In this document: positions 1 to 5,065 of the stretch, one piece after another | Position numbering within the stretch: the first letter of the stretch is position 1 | Layout of the letters: the number at the start of each line of letters is the position of its first letter | Assembly (NCBI GenBank): GCA_021813595.1 | Contig: JAKAKF010000175.1 | Coordinates: forward strand, 1-5,065 | Length of the DNA stretch: 5,065 nucleotides | Source of the DNA: a bacterium | Lineage (GTDB): Bacteria > SZUA-79 > Acidulodesulfobacterales > Acidulodesulfobacteraceae | Direction of reading: 5' to 3' | Translations under genes and position numbers: made by a program | Notes under the pieces: model-generated | Told to the model about the DNA's origin: nothing | The model's input: only the letters and a program-made list of their open reading frames with translations | Database searches by the model: none

Positions 1-556
1 CTAAAATTACTACGGCGATTATTATTGCGGAAACGACGATTTTTGGATAAAAGGTTGCGCTCTTTACCTTTGCCTTAACCGCCATATCTTTTTCCATTAA
101 TAGAGCAAGCCTGACTAGTATATCGTATAAAAGACCGCTAGTTTCGCCGACTTCCACCATATTTACGTATATTTCGGAAAAAACTTTGGGGTGCCTTGCA
201 AAACTTTTAGAAAGAGTCTGACCGCTTTCTACATCTTGTTTTACTAGCGCCAGAATTTCCTTAAATTTTTTATTTCTTGCGAATTCCATTAAAGAATCAA
301 GGCTTTTGGTAAGAGGCACGCCGGATTGATACAGTGTGGCAAGCTGTCTCGAAAAAACTATTACGTCTTTTTTGGAGATGCTCTGAAATGCGGGAAGAAG
401 GTCTCCCCATGAAAAACTTGCGGCTTCTTCTACCGAAATAGGAATAAGCCTCAATTCTTCTATCTGTTTTTCAGCAGAAATAGATGAAACGGACTCTATT
501 CTTCCGGCTATGAGTTTCCCCTGCCTGTCTCTCGCCTTATAATTGTATATAGCCAT
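1..556 (-). CDS. pilC: Type IV pilus inner-membrane platform protein PilC (GspF family), 5' part only
   Basis: The product is the polytopic inner-membrane protein that couples the PilB motor to pilin polymerisation in type IV pili (GspF in type II secretion). The visible 185 residues begin MAIYNYKARDRQG, the typical amino end of PilC/GspF. A first T2SS-F domain follows from about residue 66, with the FSRQLATLYQSGVPL signature (68-82), the GETSG motif (137-141) and KVKSATFYP (163-171) leading into a first membrane segment (about 172-185). The gene is cut by the window start. Family members run to about 400 residues, so the second F domain and remaining membrane helices lie outside. The ATG at 556 is the only sensible start: an in-frame TAA lies shortly upstream and no other ATG intervenes. 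No good Shine-Dalgarno precedes it. It lies 94 bp downstream of pilB on the same strand, so it is probably co-transcribed. GspF of a secretion system is the alternative, but PilC fits the adjacent PilB better. Confidence 0.93.
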   Translation of the reverse strand, partial: MAIYNYKARDRQGKLIAGRIESVSSISAEKQIEELRLIPISVEEAASFSWGDLLPAFQSISKKDVIVFSRQLATLYQSGVPLTKSLDSLMEFARNKKFKEILALVKQDVESGQTLSKSFARHPKVFSEIYVNMVEVGETSGLLYDILVRLALLMEKDMAVKAKVKSATFYPKIVVSAIIIAVVIL

Positions 557-650
557 AAATAAAATTTGCCCGGCTAAAATTTATTTTTATATATAATATA
601 ATATTACCTTAAATCACCTTTAAAAACTATTGTTTTATTTTTTATATATA
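557..650. other. AT-rich pilB-pilC intergenic gap
   Basis: This 94-bp gap is almost entirely A and T. Read on the minus strand it contains an AAAGGTGAT stretch about 50 nt before the pilC ATG, too distant to be its ribosome site, and no open frame with a start follows it. I see no stem with a T run that would terminate pilB transcription and no convincing -35/-10 pair, so read-through from pilB to pilC is the simplest view. Confidence 0.5.
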
Positions 651-2408
651 TTATATGTCCTGAGTAGCCTGCAAAACTTCCTCCAGAGTCGTAACTCCTT
701 CTATTACTTTTTTTAATCCGGCCATTCTCAGAGGAACGAAACCTTCCTTTATTGCGGCGTTTCTTATCTGCGCCGCGTCGGCTTTTTCGATAATCAGTTT
801 TTGGACGTTTCTCGAAGGCGTTAAAATTTCCTGTATGCTTATCCTTCCGTGAAAGCCCGTTCCTCTGCATAAATCACAGCCCTTTTCTTCATAAAACTTA
901 AAATTAACGCCTGCAGGAAGACCGAGTTCCTTAAGGAGTTCCTGCTCCGGCGCATACGCCTCCTTACAGCTGTCGCAAAGGCGCTTTACCAGTCTCTGTC
1001 CGATGATTCCGGCAATCGAAGAAGAAATCAAAAAAGGCTCTATGCCCATATCGGCAAGCCTTGAAATTGCGCTGGAAGAATCCTGCGTATGAAGCGTAGA
1101 AATTACGAAATGTCCGGTTAATGCCGCCTGAATCGCTATTCTTGCCGTTTCTTCGTCTCTTATTTCGCCTACAAGAATAATATCCGGATCCTGCCTGAGC
1201 ACCGCCCTTAAGGCGTCGGGGAACCCCATTCCTCCTTTTTGATTGGCTTCTATCTGATTTATATATCTTATTTTATATTCTACCGGGTCTTCTACGGTGA
1301 TGATATTTTTATTTATGCTGTTAAGTTCCGCAATCATCGAATATGCCGTTGTCGTTTTGCCGGAACCGGTAGGTCCCGTTATCAGAAATAGTCCGTATTT
1401 TCTGTATATTATCTTTAAAATTTTTTCTTTATCGTTTTTGTCGAGCGGAAGCTCAGAAACCTTATTGACCTTTGAAGTTTTGTCTAAAAGCCTGAAAACC
1501 GCTTTTTCACCGTTTATGGTCGGAACTACGGAAACCCTTACGTCTAAATTTTTTTCTCCGGCGTTTATGTCGAACCTCGAATCCTGCGGGTTCCTTTTTT
1601 CCGCTATATCCATATTTGCCATTATCTTTATTCTTGCTATAACCGGATTTAAAAATTGGAAAGGAATTCTTCTTGCCTCCGTAAGTTCGCCGTCTATCCT
1701 TTCCCTTACTATCATTTCGTCGGAAAGAGGCTCTATGTGTATATCGGAAGCCCTGCTTTTGGAAGCCGAAAATATTATATCGTTTACGAGCTTAATTATA
1801 TTTACGTCTTCGGACTGCATGACTTCCTTGACCGCGGCTGAAGCAGAAGGTGAAGAAGAAAAATCTGCCGCCCCGGCCTGCCGCGCCGCTAAGCCGGTAA
1901 AATTTTTATTATCGGTAGGAACGACGTTTTGATATGAAGCAGCTTTAGATAAGTCTTTAGCCGTCCAGACAAAATCTATAGATTTAGAGATATCGTGTTC
2001 TTTTGCCAGAACTATATCTATATTATAATTAATATTCCTTTTTAAGGCATCGGTAGCAAAAACGTTAAGCGGGTCGGACAGCGCAACTGTAAGAATACCG
2101 TCGGCAAGGCTTATCCCTACCATTTTAAACTGCCTCGAAAGCCCTTCCGATATCAGCCTTCCGACAGCCGGGTCTATTATGAGCTTTGAAAGGTCTATTT
2201 TTTTTAAGCCTATCTGAGAGGAAAGCGCATCCAGTATATTGTCTTCCGAAAGTATTCCGAGGGCGGTCAACGCCGAACCTAATCTCAGATTGCGCTTTTT
2301 TCCCTCCGTAAGAGCGGTTTCCAGCTGGGTCGCGTTCAAAAGTCCGGCGTCTATAAGTATCTCGCCGAGCTTTTTAGTTTTCGATAAATTATTTATTATT
2401 ACGCCCAT
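651..2408 (-). CDS. pilB: Type IV pilus assembly ATPase PilB (GspE/PulE family)
   Basis: This 585-residue cytoplasmic hexameric ATPase powers pilus extension by driving PilC. Its N-terminal MshEN/T2SSE-N-type domain (about 13-135) has two LG..L...G repeats (14-36 and 43-65). An Ala/Ser-rich linker (about 165-195) leads to the N2 domain with SDIHIEP (221-227) and KRNPQDSR (271-278). The C-terminal ATPase core shows Walker A GPTGSGKT (345-352), an Asp box VEDPVEY (372-378), Walker B DPDIILVGE with Glu415, and a His box (H433, STLHTQDS 437-444). A zinc-type tetracysteine follows: C478/C481 and C511/C514. That cysteine set, the N-terminal domain and the length near 570 favour PilB/GspE over the retraction ATPase PilT. 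The ATG at 2408 has a modest AGGCG six bases upstream. pilC follows directly with no pilT between. GspE of a secretion system cannot be fully excluded. Confidence 0.95.
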   Translation of the reverse strand: MGVIINNLSKTKKLGEILIDAGLLNATQLETALTEGKKRNLRLGSALTALGILSEDNILDALSSQIGLKKIDLSKLIIDPAVGRLISEGLSRQFKMVGISLADGILTVALSDPLNVFATDALKRNINYNIDIVLAKEHDISKSIDFVWTAKDLSKAASYQNVVPTDNKNFTGLAARQAGAADFSSSPSASAAVKEVMQSEDVNIIKLVNDIIFSASKSRASDIHIEPLSDEMIVRERIDGELTEARRIPFQFLNPVIARIKIMANMDIAEKRNPQDSRFDINAGEKNLDVRVSVVPTINGEKAVFRLLDKTSKVNKVSELPLDKNDKEKILKIIYRKYGLFLITGPTGSGKTTTAYSMIAELNSINKNIITVEDPVEYKIRYINQIEANQKGGMGFPDALRAVLRQDPDIILVGEIRDEETARIAIQAALTGHFVISTLHTQDSSSAISRLADMGIEPFLISSSIAGIIGQRLVKRLCDSCKEAYAPEQELLKELGLPAGVNFKFYEEKGCDLCRGTGFHGRISIQEILTPSRNVQKLIIEKADAAQIRNAAIKEGFVPLRMAGLKKVIEGVTTLEEVLQATQDI

Positions 2409-2677
2409 ATTCGCCTGCTAAAAATGTTCCGATATATACCTTAATCATGCAATAGAAAATATTTAGATGTTTCTTTTATATATAAATTCTGGATTCCTGC
2501 TTTCGCAGGAATGACACTCTTCGGGTGAAAAGTTAATTACAACATTGTCATTCCTGCGAAAGCAGGAATGACACTCTTCGGGTGAAAAGTTAATTACAAC
2601 ATTGTCATTCCTGCGAAAGCAGGAATCCAGAAAATAAATCTTTAAGAATAATTATAATATATACAAATTCCCGATAA
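2409..2677. other. Non-coding spacer between aroD and pilB
   Basis: Apart from the palindromic element at 2487-2632, this 269-bp spacer is AT-rich and has no credible gene. Read on the minus strand, the 78 bp upstream of pilB contain TATATA-like stretches but no -35/-10 pair I would defend, and no GG-N10-GC sigma-54 signature. A pilB promoter is presumably here, in the repeat, or further upstream, but I cannot place it. Confidence 0.5.
2487..2632. repeat. 146-bp palindromic REP/MITE-like element with internal 57-bp duplication
   Basis: Terminal arms 2487-2516 and 2603-2632 are perfect 30-bp inverted repeats, starting TTCTGGATTCC and ending GGAATCCAGAA. Inside, positions 2505-2569 repeat exactly as 2562-2626, a tandem duplication of period 57. 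Three 20-bp palindromes (8-bp arms ATTCCTGC and GCAGGAAT, 4-nt loop) sit at 2493-2512, 2550-2569 and 2607-2626, exactly 57 bp apart. The first has loop TTTC, the other two GAAA. The middle one extends to a 12-bp stem (2546-2573). Removing one 57-bp unit leaves an 89-bp element with two outward-facing palindromes, as in BIMEs or small MITEs. The ATTCC...GGAAT form resembles widespread proteobacterial repeats, including the ATTCCC-N8-GGGAAT pattern of Neisseria dRS3. There is no open frame and no clear target-site duplication. It lies between aroD and pilB. Confidence 0.9.
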
Positions 2678-3547
2678 TCATGTCAAAGTCTCTAAAAAGC
2701 CGACAGTTTTGTAAAATTCGTCGGGCGGCAACTGCCCAGGAGCGGTAATTCCGTAAGGCGAAGAGCAGTATGCAAGATAAGAGCCGTAAATTACCGACGA
2801 AGCTCTGGTTATCCTGCCTTTTTCACCCATCCCGAAAACTATAAATTCCGGAAACGCCGTTTCATCCGTCTTTTTTATAGAACGTATCTTTATATTTTTT
2901 TCGGATACGCTTTCTACATCTTCTTCCGAAATGACGGTATCAGCCAGCTTAAAATAATCGGCGCCGAAATAGCTTGAATCTAAATACAATCTTACGGTAT
3001 CGAGCAAGCCTATACACCCTTTAAAATCGTGAACCGAAAGAATAACCTGCGATTTTTTTGAATGGGCGAATTTTATAAAATTTTTTATAACGTTTCGCTC
3101 TAAAATATCTAGTTCTATATCGCAAATATCTATGCCGAGTTCTATAACCGCCCTTAAAAATTTTATTCTTTCGGGTTCTAAGGCTGCCCTGCTGCTTTTT
3201 TCGGCAATTTCTAAACCGGACGGCTTTGCTAATATTTGTTTGTGCAAAAAGGAAATACATACGTTCGCGCTGTAATAAAAATCCCTGTTTGTTCCTATAG
3301 TTTTAATTCCTTTATTTTTTGCGTAAGAAATTATTTTTTTAATTTCAGGCAAAACGGCGTCTTTATTAAAATATCTACTAGAATTTTTTGGTTTTTTATC
3401 CGGCGGACGGTTTGAAAGCCCTGTTTCTGGAATCATATCGAACCTGAGCTCAATGAATTCAGCATCTTTGCTTTTTGCGTAATCTACGGCGTCATATACA
3501 GCGCTTAAGCCGGTATTCCCTATTGACAGGCAGGTTCTCGGTTTCAT
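2678..3547 (-). CDS. aroD: Type I 3-dehydroquinate dehydratase (AroD)
   Basis: This enzyme dehydrates 3-dehydroquinate to 3-dehydroshikimate, step three of the cytosolic shikimate pathway, through a Schiff-base lysine. The 289 residues carry the class I signatures: IELRFD (32-37, substrate-binding E33/R35), TNR (86-88, R88), CDIELD (142-147), SVHDF with catalytic H173, GADYFKLA with Schiff-base K200, GEKGRITR (241-248, R248) and TAPGQ (268-272, Q272). It is longer than the usual 220-250 residues. One likely insertion lies at about 43-62, and another separates R88 from the probable active-site Glu (E116), a pair normally a few residues apart. The start at 3547 is chosen because the frame upstream of it overlaps the tautomerase gene and encodes an unlikely Arg/Lys-rich stretch. 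The ATG also overlaps the tautomerase TGA (ATGA) and has AAGGAAG seven bases upstream. Type II dehydroquinase is unrelated in sequence. Confidence 0.93.
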   Translation of the reverse strand: MKPRTCLSIGNTGLSAVYDAVDYAKSKDAEFIELRFDMIPETGLSNRPPDKKPKNSSRYFNKDAVLPEIKKIISYAKNKGIKTIGTNRDFYYSANVCISFLHKQILAKPSGLEIAEKSSRAALEPERIKFLRAVIELGIDICDIELDILERNVIKNFIKFAHSKKSQVILSVHDFKGCIGLLDTVRLYLDSSYFGADYFKLADTVISEEDVESVSEKNIKIRSIKKTDETAFPEFIVFGMGEKGRITRASSVIYGSYLAYCSSPYGITAPGQLPPDEFYKTVGFLETLT

Positions 3548-3756
3548 TTGCCCGCTTCCTTTTTTGCTTTTATTTTGTCGCAGGCGAGTTCTCCGCCGAG
3601 TCCCCATTCGTCGGAAGGAAACTCTTCGACTACCACCCATACGTTATTTTCGTTGATGCTTAAACTTTCGGACACGCTTTTAGTAATAGATTTAATAAGG
3701 TTTTTTTTCTGCTCTTTTGTTCTTCCTTCGAGCATTTTAACCGATACGAAAGGCAT
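3544..3756 (-). CDS. 4-oxalocrotonate tautomerase family protein (small, Pro1)
   Basis: This 70-residue protein belongs to the 4-oxalocrotonate tautomerase family, small beta-alpha-beta proteins that oligomerise and use the amino-terminal proline, exposed by Met removal, as a base in keto-enol tautomerisation. Seen directly: MPFVSVKMLEGRTKEQKKNLI places Pro1 and the conserved Arg11, and EWGLGGELA near residues 49-57 matches the 4-OT C-terminal region (GIGGELA in the classical enzyme). Position 39, Arg in the Pseudomonas enzyme, is Trp here, so the substrate may differ. The start at 3756 is preferred over the upstream ATG at 3774 because only it puts Pro second and because AAGGAGG sits 6 nt upstream. 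It is the first gene of a two-gene unit and overlaps aroD by 4 bp. No aromatic meta-cleavage genes are visible, so the physiological substrate is unknown. Confidence 0.88.
   Translation of the reverse strand: MPFVSVKMLEGRTKEQKKNLIKSITKSVSESLSINENNVWVVVEEFPSDEWGLGGELACDKIKAKKEAGK
3555..3561 (-). promoter_or_regulatory. Ribosome binding site of aroD, inside the tautomerase gene
   Basis: AAGGAAG on the minus strand lies 7 nt before the ATG at 3547, within the last codons of the tautomerase gene. With the ATGA overlap it supports the shorter aroD start and translational coupling of the two genes. Confidence 0.65.
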
Positions 3757-3762
3757 TTTTTT

Positions 3763-3769
3763 CCTCCTT
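3763..3769 (-). promoter_or_regulatory. Strong Shine-Dalgarno of the tautomerase gene
   Basis: A consensus AAGGAGG on the minus strand with a 6-nt A-only spacer to the ATG at 3756. It decides the start: the alternative ATG at 3774 lies upstream of this site and would leave the catalytic Pro internal. Confidence 0.85.
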
Positions 3770-3789
3770 AACATAAAATTTTATTTAAA

Positions 3790-3818
3790 ATTATAACAGA
3801 TATAATATTTTTAGGCAA
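3790..3818 (-). promoter_or_regulatory. Sigma-70-type promoter of the tautomerase-aroD unit
   Basis: On the minus strand, TTGCCT (3813-3818, 4/6 to the -35 consensus), a 17-bp spacer and a perfect TATAAT (3790-3795). Transcription would begin near 3783, giving a leader of about 27 nt that includes the AAGGAGG. A second possible pair further upstream is TTGACG (3831-3836) with TAAAAA (3808-3813), also 17 bp apart. Both are inferences from consensus match. Confidence 0.6.
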
Positions 3819-3861
3819 CGGTTTTGCCGGCGTCAAAACAACGGGTTCAATTAAAAATAAC

Positions 3862-3888
3862 TGTAGATTTTTAACATAATGCCGATAT
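3862..3888 (+). promoter_or_regulatory. Sigma-28 (FliA)-like promoter for the chemoreceptor gene
   Basis: GCCGATAT (3881-3888) matches 7 of 8 bases of the flagellar/chemotaxis sigma-28 -10 consensus GCCGATAA. Eleven bases upstream, TGTAGATT (3862-3869) matches 5 of 8 of the -35 TAAAGTTT, and the 11-bp spacing is standard. It faces a methyl-accepting chemotaxis gene, a typical sigma-28 target. A TATAAT overlaps at 3888-3893 but lacks a -35 partner, so a housekeeping promoter here is less convincing. Confidence 0.5.
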
Positions 3889-3912
3889 ATAATAAAAAAT
3901 AATAATTTTACG

Positions 3913-3939
3913 AAAATAAACAGTCGGACTGTTTATTTT
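3913..3939. repeat. Perfect 13-bp inverted repeat in the chemoreceptor leader
   Basis: Arms 3913-3925 (AAAATAAACAGTC) and 3927-3939 (GACTGTTTATTTT) are perfectly complementary around a single G at 3926. As RNA it could fold into an 11-12 bp stem with a 3-5 nt loop, with U-rich sequence at and just after its 3' arm. It lies between the sigma-28-like promoter and the ribosome binding site of the plus-strand gene. It could be a dyad operator for a dimeric regulator, an attenuator, or a leader stem affecting mRNA stability. The AT-rich stem makes a strong terminator doubtful. Confidence 0.75.
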
Positions 3940-3953
3940 GTTTCTACTTAAAT

Positions 3954-3960
3954 GGAGGGA
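3954..3960 (+). promoter_or_regulatory. Shine-Dalgarno of the chemoreceptor gene
   Basis: GGAGGGA ends 5 nt before the ATG at 3966. An in-frame ATG at 3960 would overlap this site, leaving almost no spacing, so 3966 is the better start. Confidence 0.8.
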
Positions 3961-3965
3961 TGTTT

Positions 3966-5065
3966 ATGTTCAAGACATTAAAATCAAAGCTTTATTTTAT
4001 TATAGCCGGAGGTTTTATTTTTATCCTGCTGGTAAACCTTTTGCTGATTATTTACTCTAAAGGCTTAAATAACGAAACGGTAAACTCCGACGTTATTTCC
4101 AGCACTTCGACGGGAATCAAAACCTTAAAGGGCAATCTCCTGCAGATTATTCTTTTGTCGCATGTAAAAATGCTTAAGATGAACGCCGTAAAATCTAAAA
4201 AAGCAAAAGCGCAAATAGAAAAATCTTACGACACAAAAATATTAAAATTAGCCGGCGATTCAAAACAGGTTTTCTCAAACGTAAATAATGCCCTTATAGG
4301 ATACACTATGGGATTCGGCAAGGTTAAAGCGGCTTCGGTCTTCGGAACGGACAAATCGAAACTGCAAAGATTTTCGTCCAAAAAAACCGGCATTCTTTTA
4401 AAAAGCCTAAAAAGTAAATTTTATATATTCCGCCCCATAGTCGGCAGGCTTTTAAAATATCCTCTTCTTCTGGGCGGAGCGATGAGCACGAAATATTTCG
4501 ACAGCCAGCTCAGTCCGATGGTTGCCCAGATAACACAGGTTAACGGCATTATAAAAAACTCGTATTATAAAAAGATAAAGTTGCTCGATTATATATTTAT
4601 AGCATTCCCGATCGCTTTTTTAATCGGCGCGGTTATAATCATGCTGTATTTTAAAAAATCGGTCATAAGAGTTTTGAACTTAGTCGATGCCAAAATCAAG
4701 CAGATCGCCGGCGGCGACCTTACCTCCAAAATCAAAATATCCGGCGTCCATAAAGAAAGCGAAATAGGCATCCTTATAGAACAGGTAAACAGCCTGGTAG
4801 ATTCTTTATCCGGCAACGTAAGGGGCATAGTCAGCGCTTCCAACTCCTTAAGTTCGCAGTCGGAACAGCTGAATTCCTCTTCCAAGGAGTTCGAAAAGAC
4901 CATAGGGCAGATGAGGGAAAAAGCCTCCCGCATAATAGAATCCATTAAACAGATGTCCATAGCCATCATAGAAGTAGCCAAGAACTCTTCCTCTTCCGCC
5001 CAGAAGGCTCAGGAAACCGAAAAAGTCGTCGATTACGGCACAAAGTCCGTTCAGGACGTGGCGCG
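3966..5065 (+). CDS. Methyl-accepting chemotaxis protein, 3' end outside the window
   Basis: This is a transmembrane chemoreceptor that would signal to CheA/CheW. The 366 visible residues follow the class layout: a short basic cytoplasmic start (MFKTLKSK), TM1 (about 9-30), an external region of about 177 residues (31-207), TM2 (about 208-228), a HAMP domain (about 229-282, with IKQIAGGDLTSKI at 244-256 and the ESEIGILIEQVN helix at 264-275) and the start of the methyl-accepting coiled coil (about 283 on; MSIAIIEVAKNSSSSAQKAQ resembles the family's M..SI.EVA.NA...A segment). The conserved signalling hairpin tip lies beyond the window. The external domain is mostly helical-looking and Lys-rich; I recognise no Cache, PAS or TarH signature, so the ligand is unknown. 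It stands alone, divergent from the tautomerase-aroD unit, behind a sigma-28-like promoter. A receptor for a type IV pilus Chp-type pathway is possible given pilB/pilC nearby, but unproven. Confidence 0.9.
   Translation, partial: MFKTLKSKLYFIIAGGFIFILLVNLLLIIYSKGLNNETVNSDVISSTSTGIKTLKGNLLQIILLSHVKMLKMNAVKSKKAKAQIEKSYDTKILKLAGDSKQVFSNVNNALIGYTMGFGKVKAASVFGTDKSKLQRFSSKKTGILLKSLKSKFYIFRPIVGRLLKYPLLLGGAMSTKYFDSQLSPMVAQITQVNGIIKNSYYKKIKLLDYIFIAFPIAFLIGAVIIMLYFKKSVIRVLNLVDAKIKQIAGGDLTSKIKISGVHKESEIGILIEQVNSLVDSLSGNVRGIVSASNSLSSQSEQLNSSSKEFEKTIGQMREKASRIIESIKQMSIAIIEVAKNSSSSAQKAQETEKVVDYGTKSVQDVA

Noticed and set aside
604..870. 88-residue minus-strand open frame overlapping the 3' end of pilB
   Set aside because: An Arg/Lys-rich out-of-frame reading of the conserved PilB C-terminus; it has no ribosome site or family resemblance.
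1297..1932. 211-residue plus-strand open frame
   Set aside because: It lies wholly antisense within pilB, whose product has every expected ATPase motif; the frame has low-complexity hydrophobic/Ser content and no ribosome site or recognisable domain.
2409..2486. Sigma-54 promoter for pilB
   Set aside because: A TTGCA is present on the minus strand but there is no GG ten bases upstream of its GC.
2489..2630. Classical rho-independent terminator
   Set aside because: The stems are good but no run of T follows on either strand.
2487..2632. CRISPR array
   Set aside because: The 57-bp units are identical throughout, with no distinct spacers, only two units and terminal inverted repeats; no cas gene is nearby.
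3548..3640. Longer aroD start giving 31 extra residues
   Set aside because: The extension reads the tautomerase gene out of frame and is Arg/Lys-rich; the start at 3547 has a ribosome site, an ATGA overlap and the normal family beginning.
3757..3774. Longer tautomerase start at 3774
   Set aside because: It would bury the catalytic proline and lies upstream of the strong Shine-Dalgarno that serves 3756.
3814..3828. Small hairpin GGCAA...TTGCC
   Set aside because: Only a 5-bp stem, and it overlaps the proposed -35 of the tautomerase-aroD promoter; chance pairing is likely.
4589..4981. 130-residue minus-strand open frame
   Set aside because: Antisense to the HAMP and early signalling region of the chemoreceptor; the Met/Leu/Ser-rich product is what a reversed MCP coiled coil gives.

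Overview
The window (5,065 bp, low GC, very AT-rich intergenic DNA) comes from a motile, probably Gram-negative bacterium with type IV pili and chemotaxis. The style (many AAA/ATA codons, a pilB-pilC cluster, an MCP behind a sigma-28-like promoter, a type I dehydroquinase) would fit a deltaproteobacterium-like or related uncultured lineage. That placement is a guess; no gene here fixes the phylum.

Layout, left to right. Positions 1-2408 hold a minus-strand type IV pilus assembly pair: pilB (motor ATPase, 651-2408) is transcribed first, followed after a 94-bp AT-rich gap by pilC (inner-membrane platform protein, 1-556), which is cut off by the window start. Positions 2409-2677 are a non-coding spacer dominated by a 146-bp palindromic, REP/MITE-like element (2487-2632). 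It has 30-bp perfect terminal inverted repeats and an internal 57-bp tandem duplication. Positions 2678-3756 hold a tightly coupled minus-strand pair: a small 4-oxalocrotonate tautomerase-family gene (3544-3756) whose TGA overlaps the ATG of a type I 3-dehydroquinate dehydratase (aroD, 2678-3547). This pair has a recognisable sigma-70-type promoter (3790-3818) and a strong Shine-Dalgarno. Positions 3757-3965 are a divergent control region. Its right half carries a sigma-28-like promoter and a perfect 13-bp inverted repeat in the presumed leader of a plus-strand methyl-accepting chemotaxis protein (3966-5065), which runs off the window end.

How the genes work together: PilB and PilC form the extension motor and platform of a type IV pilus, and the chemoreceptor would feed a chemotaxis array; both belong to surface motility and sensing. 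AroD performs the third step of the shikimate pathway. The tautomerase's substrate is unknown; its overlap with aroD implies coupled translation but not a shared pathway.

I see no clearly undescribed multi-gene system here. The features most worth a second look are the duplicated palindromic element, the leader inverted repeat, the two insertions in AroD (one splitting an active-site motif), the tautomerase lacking the second canonical arginine, and the unassigned sensory domain of the chemoreceptor.
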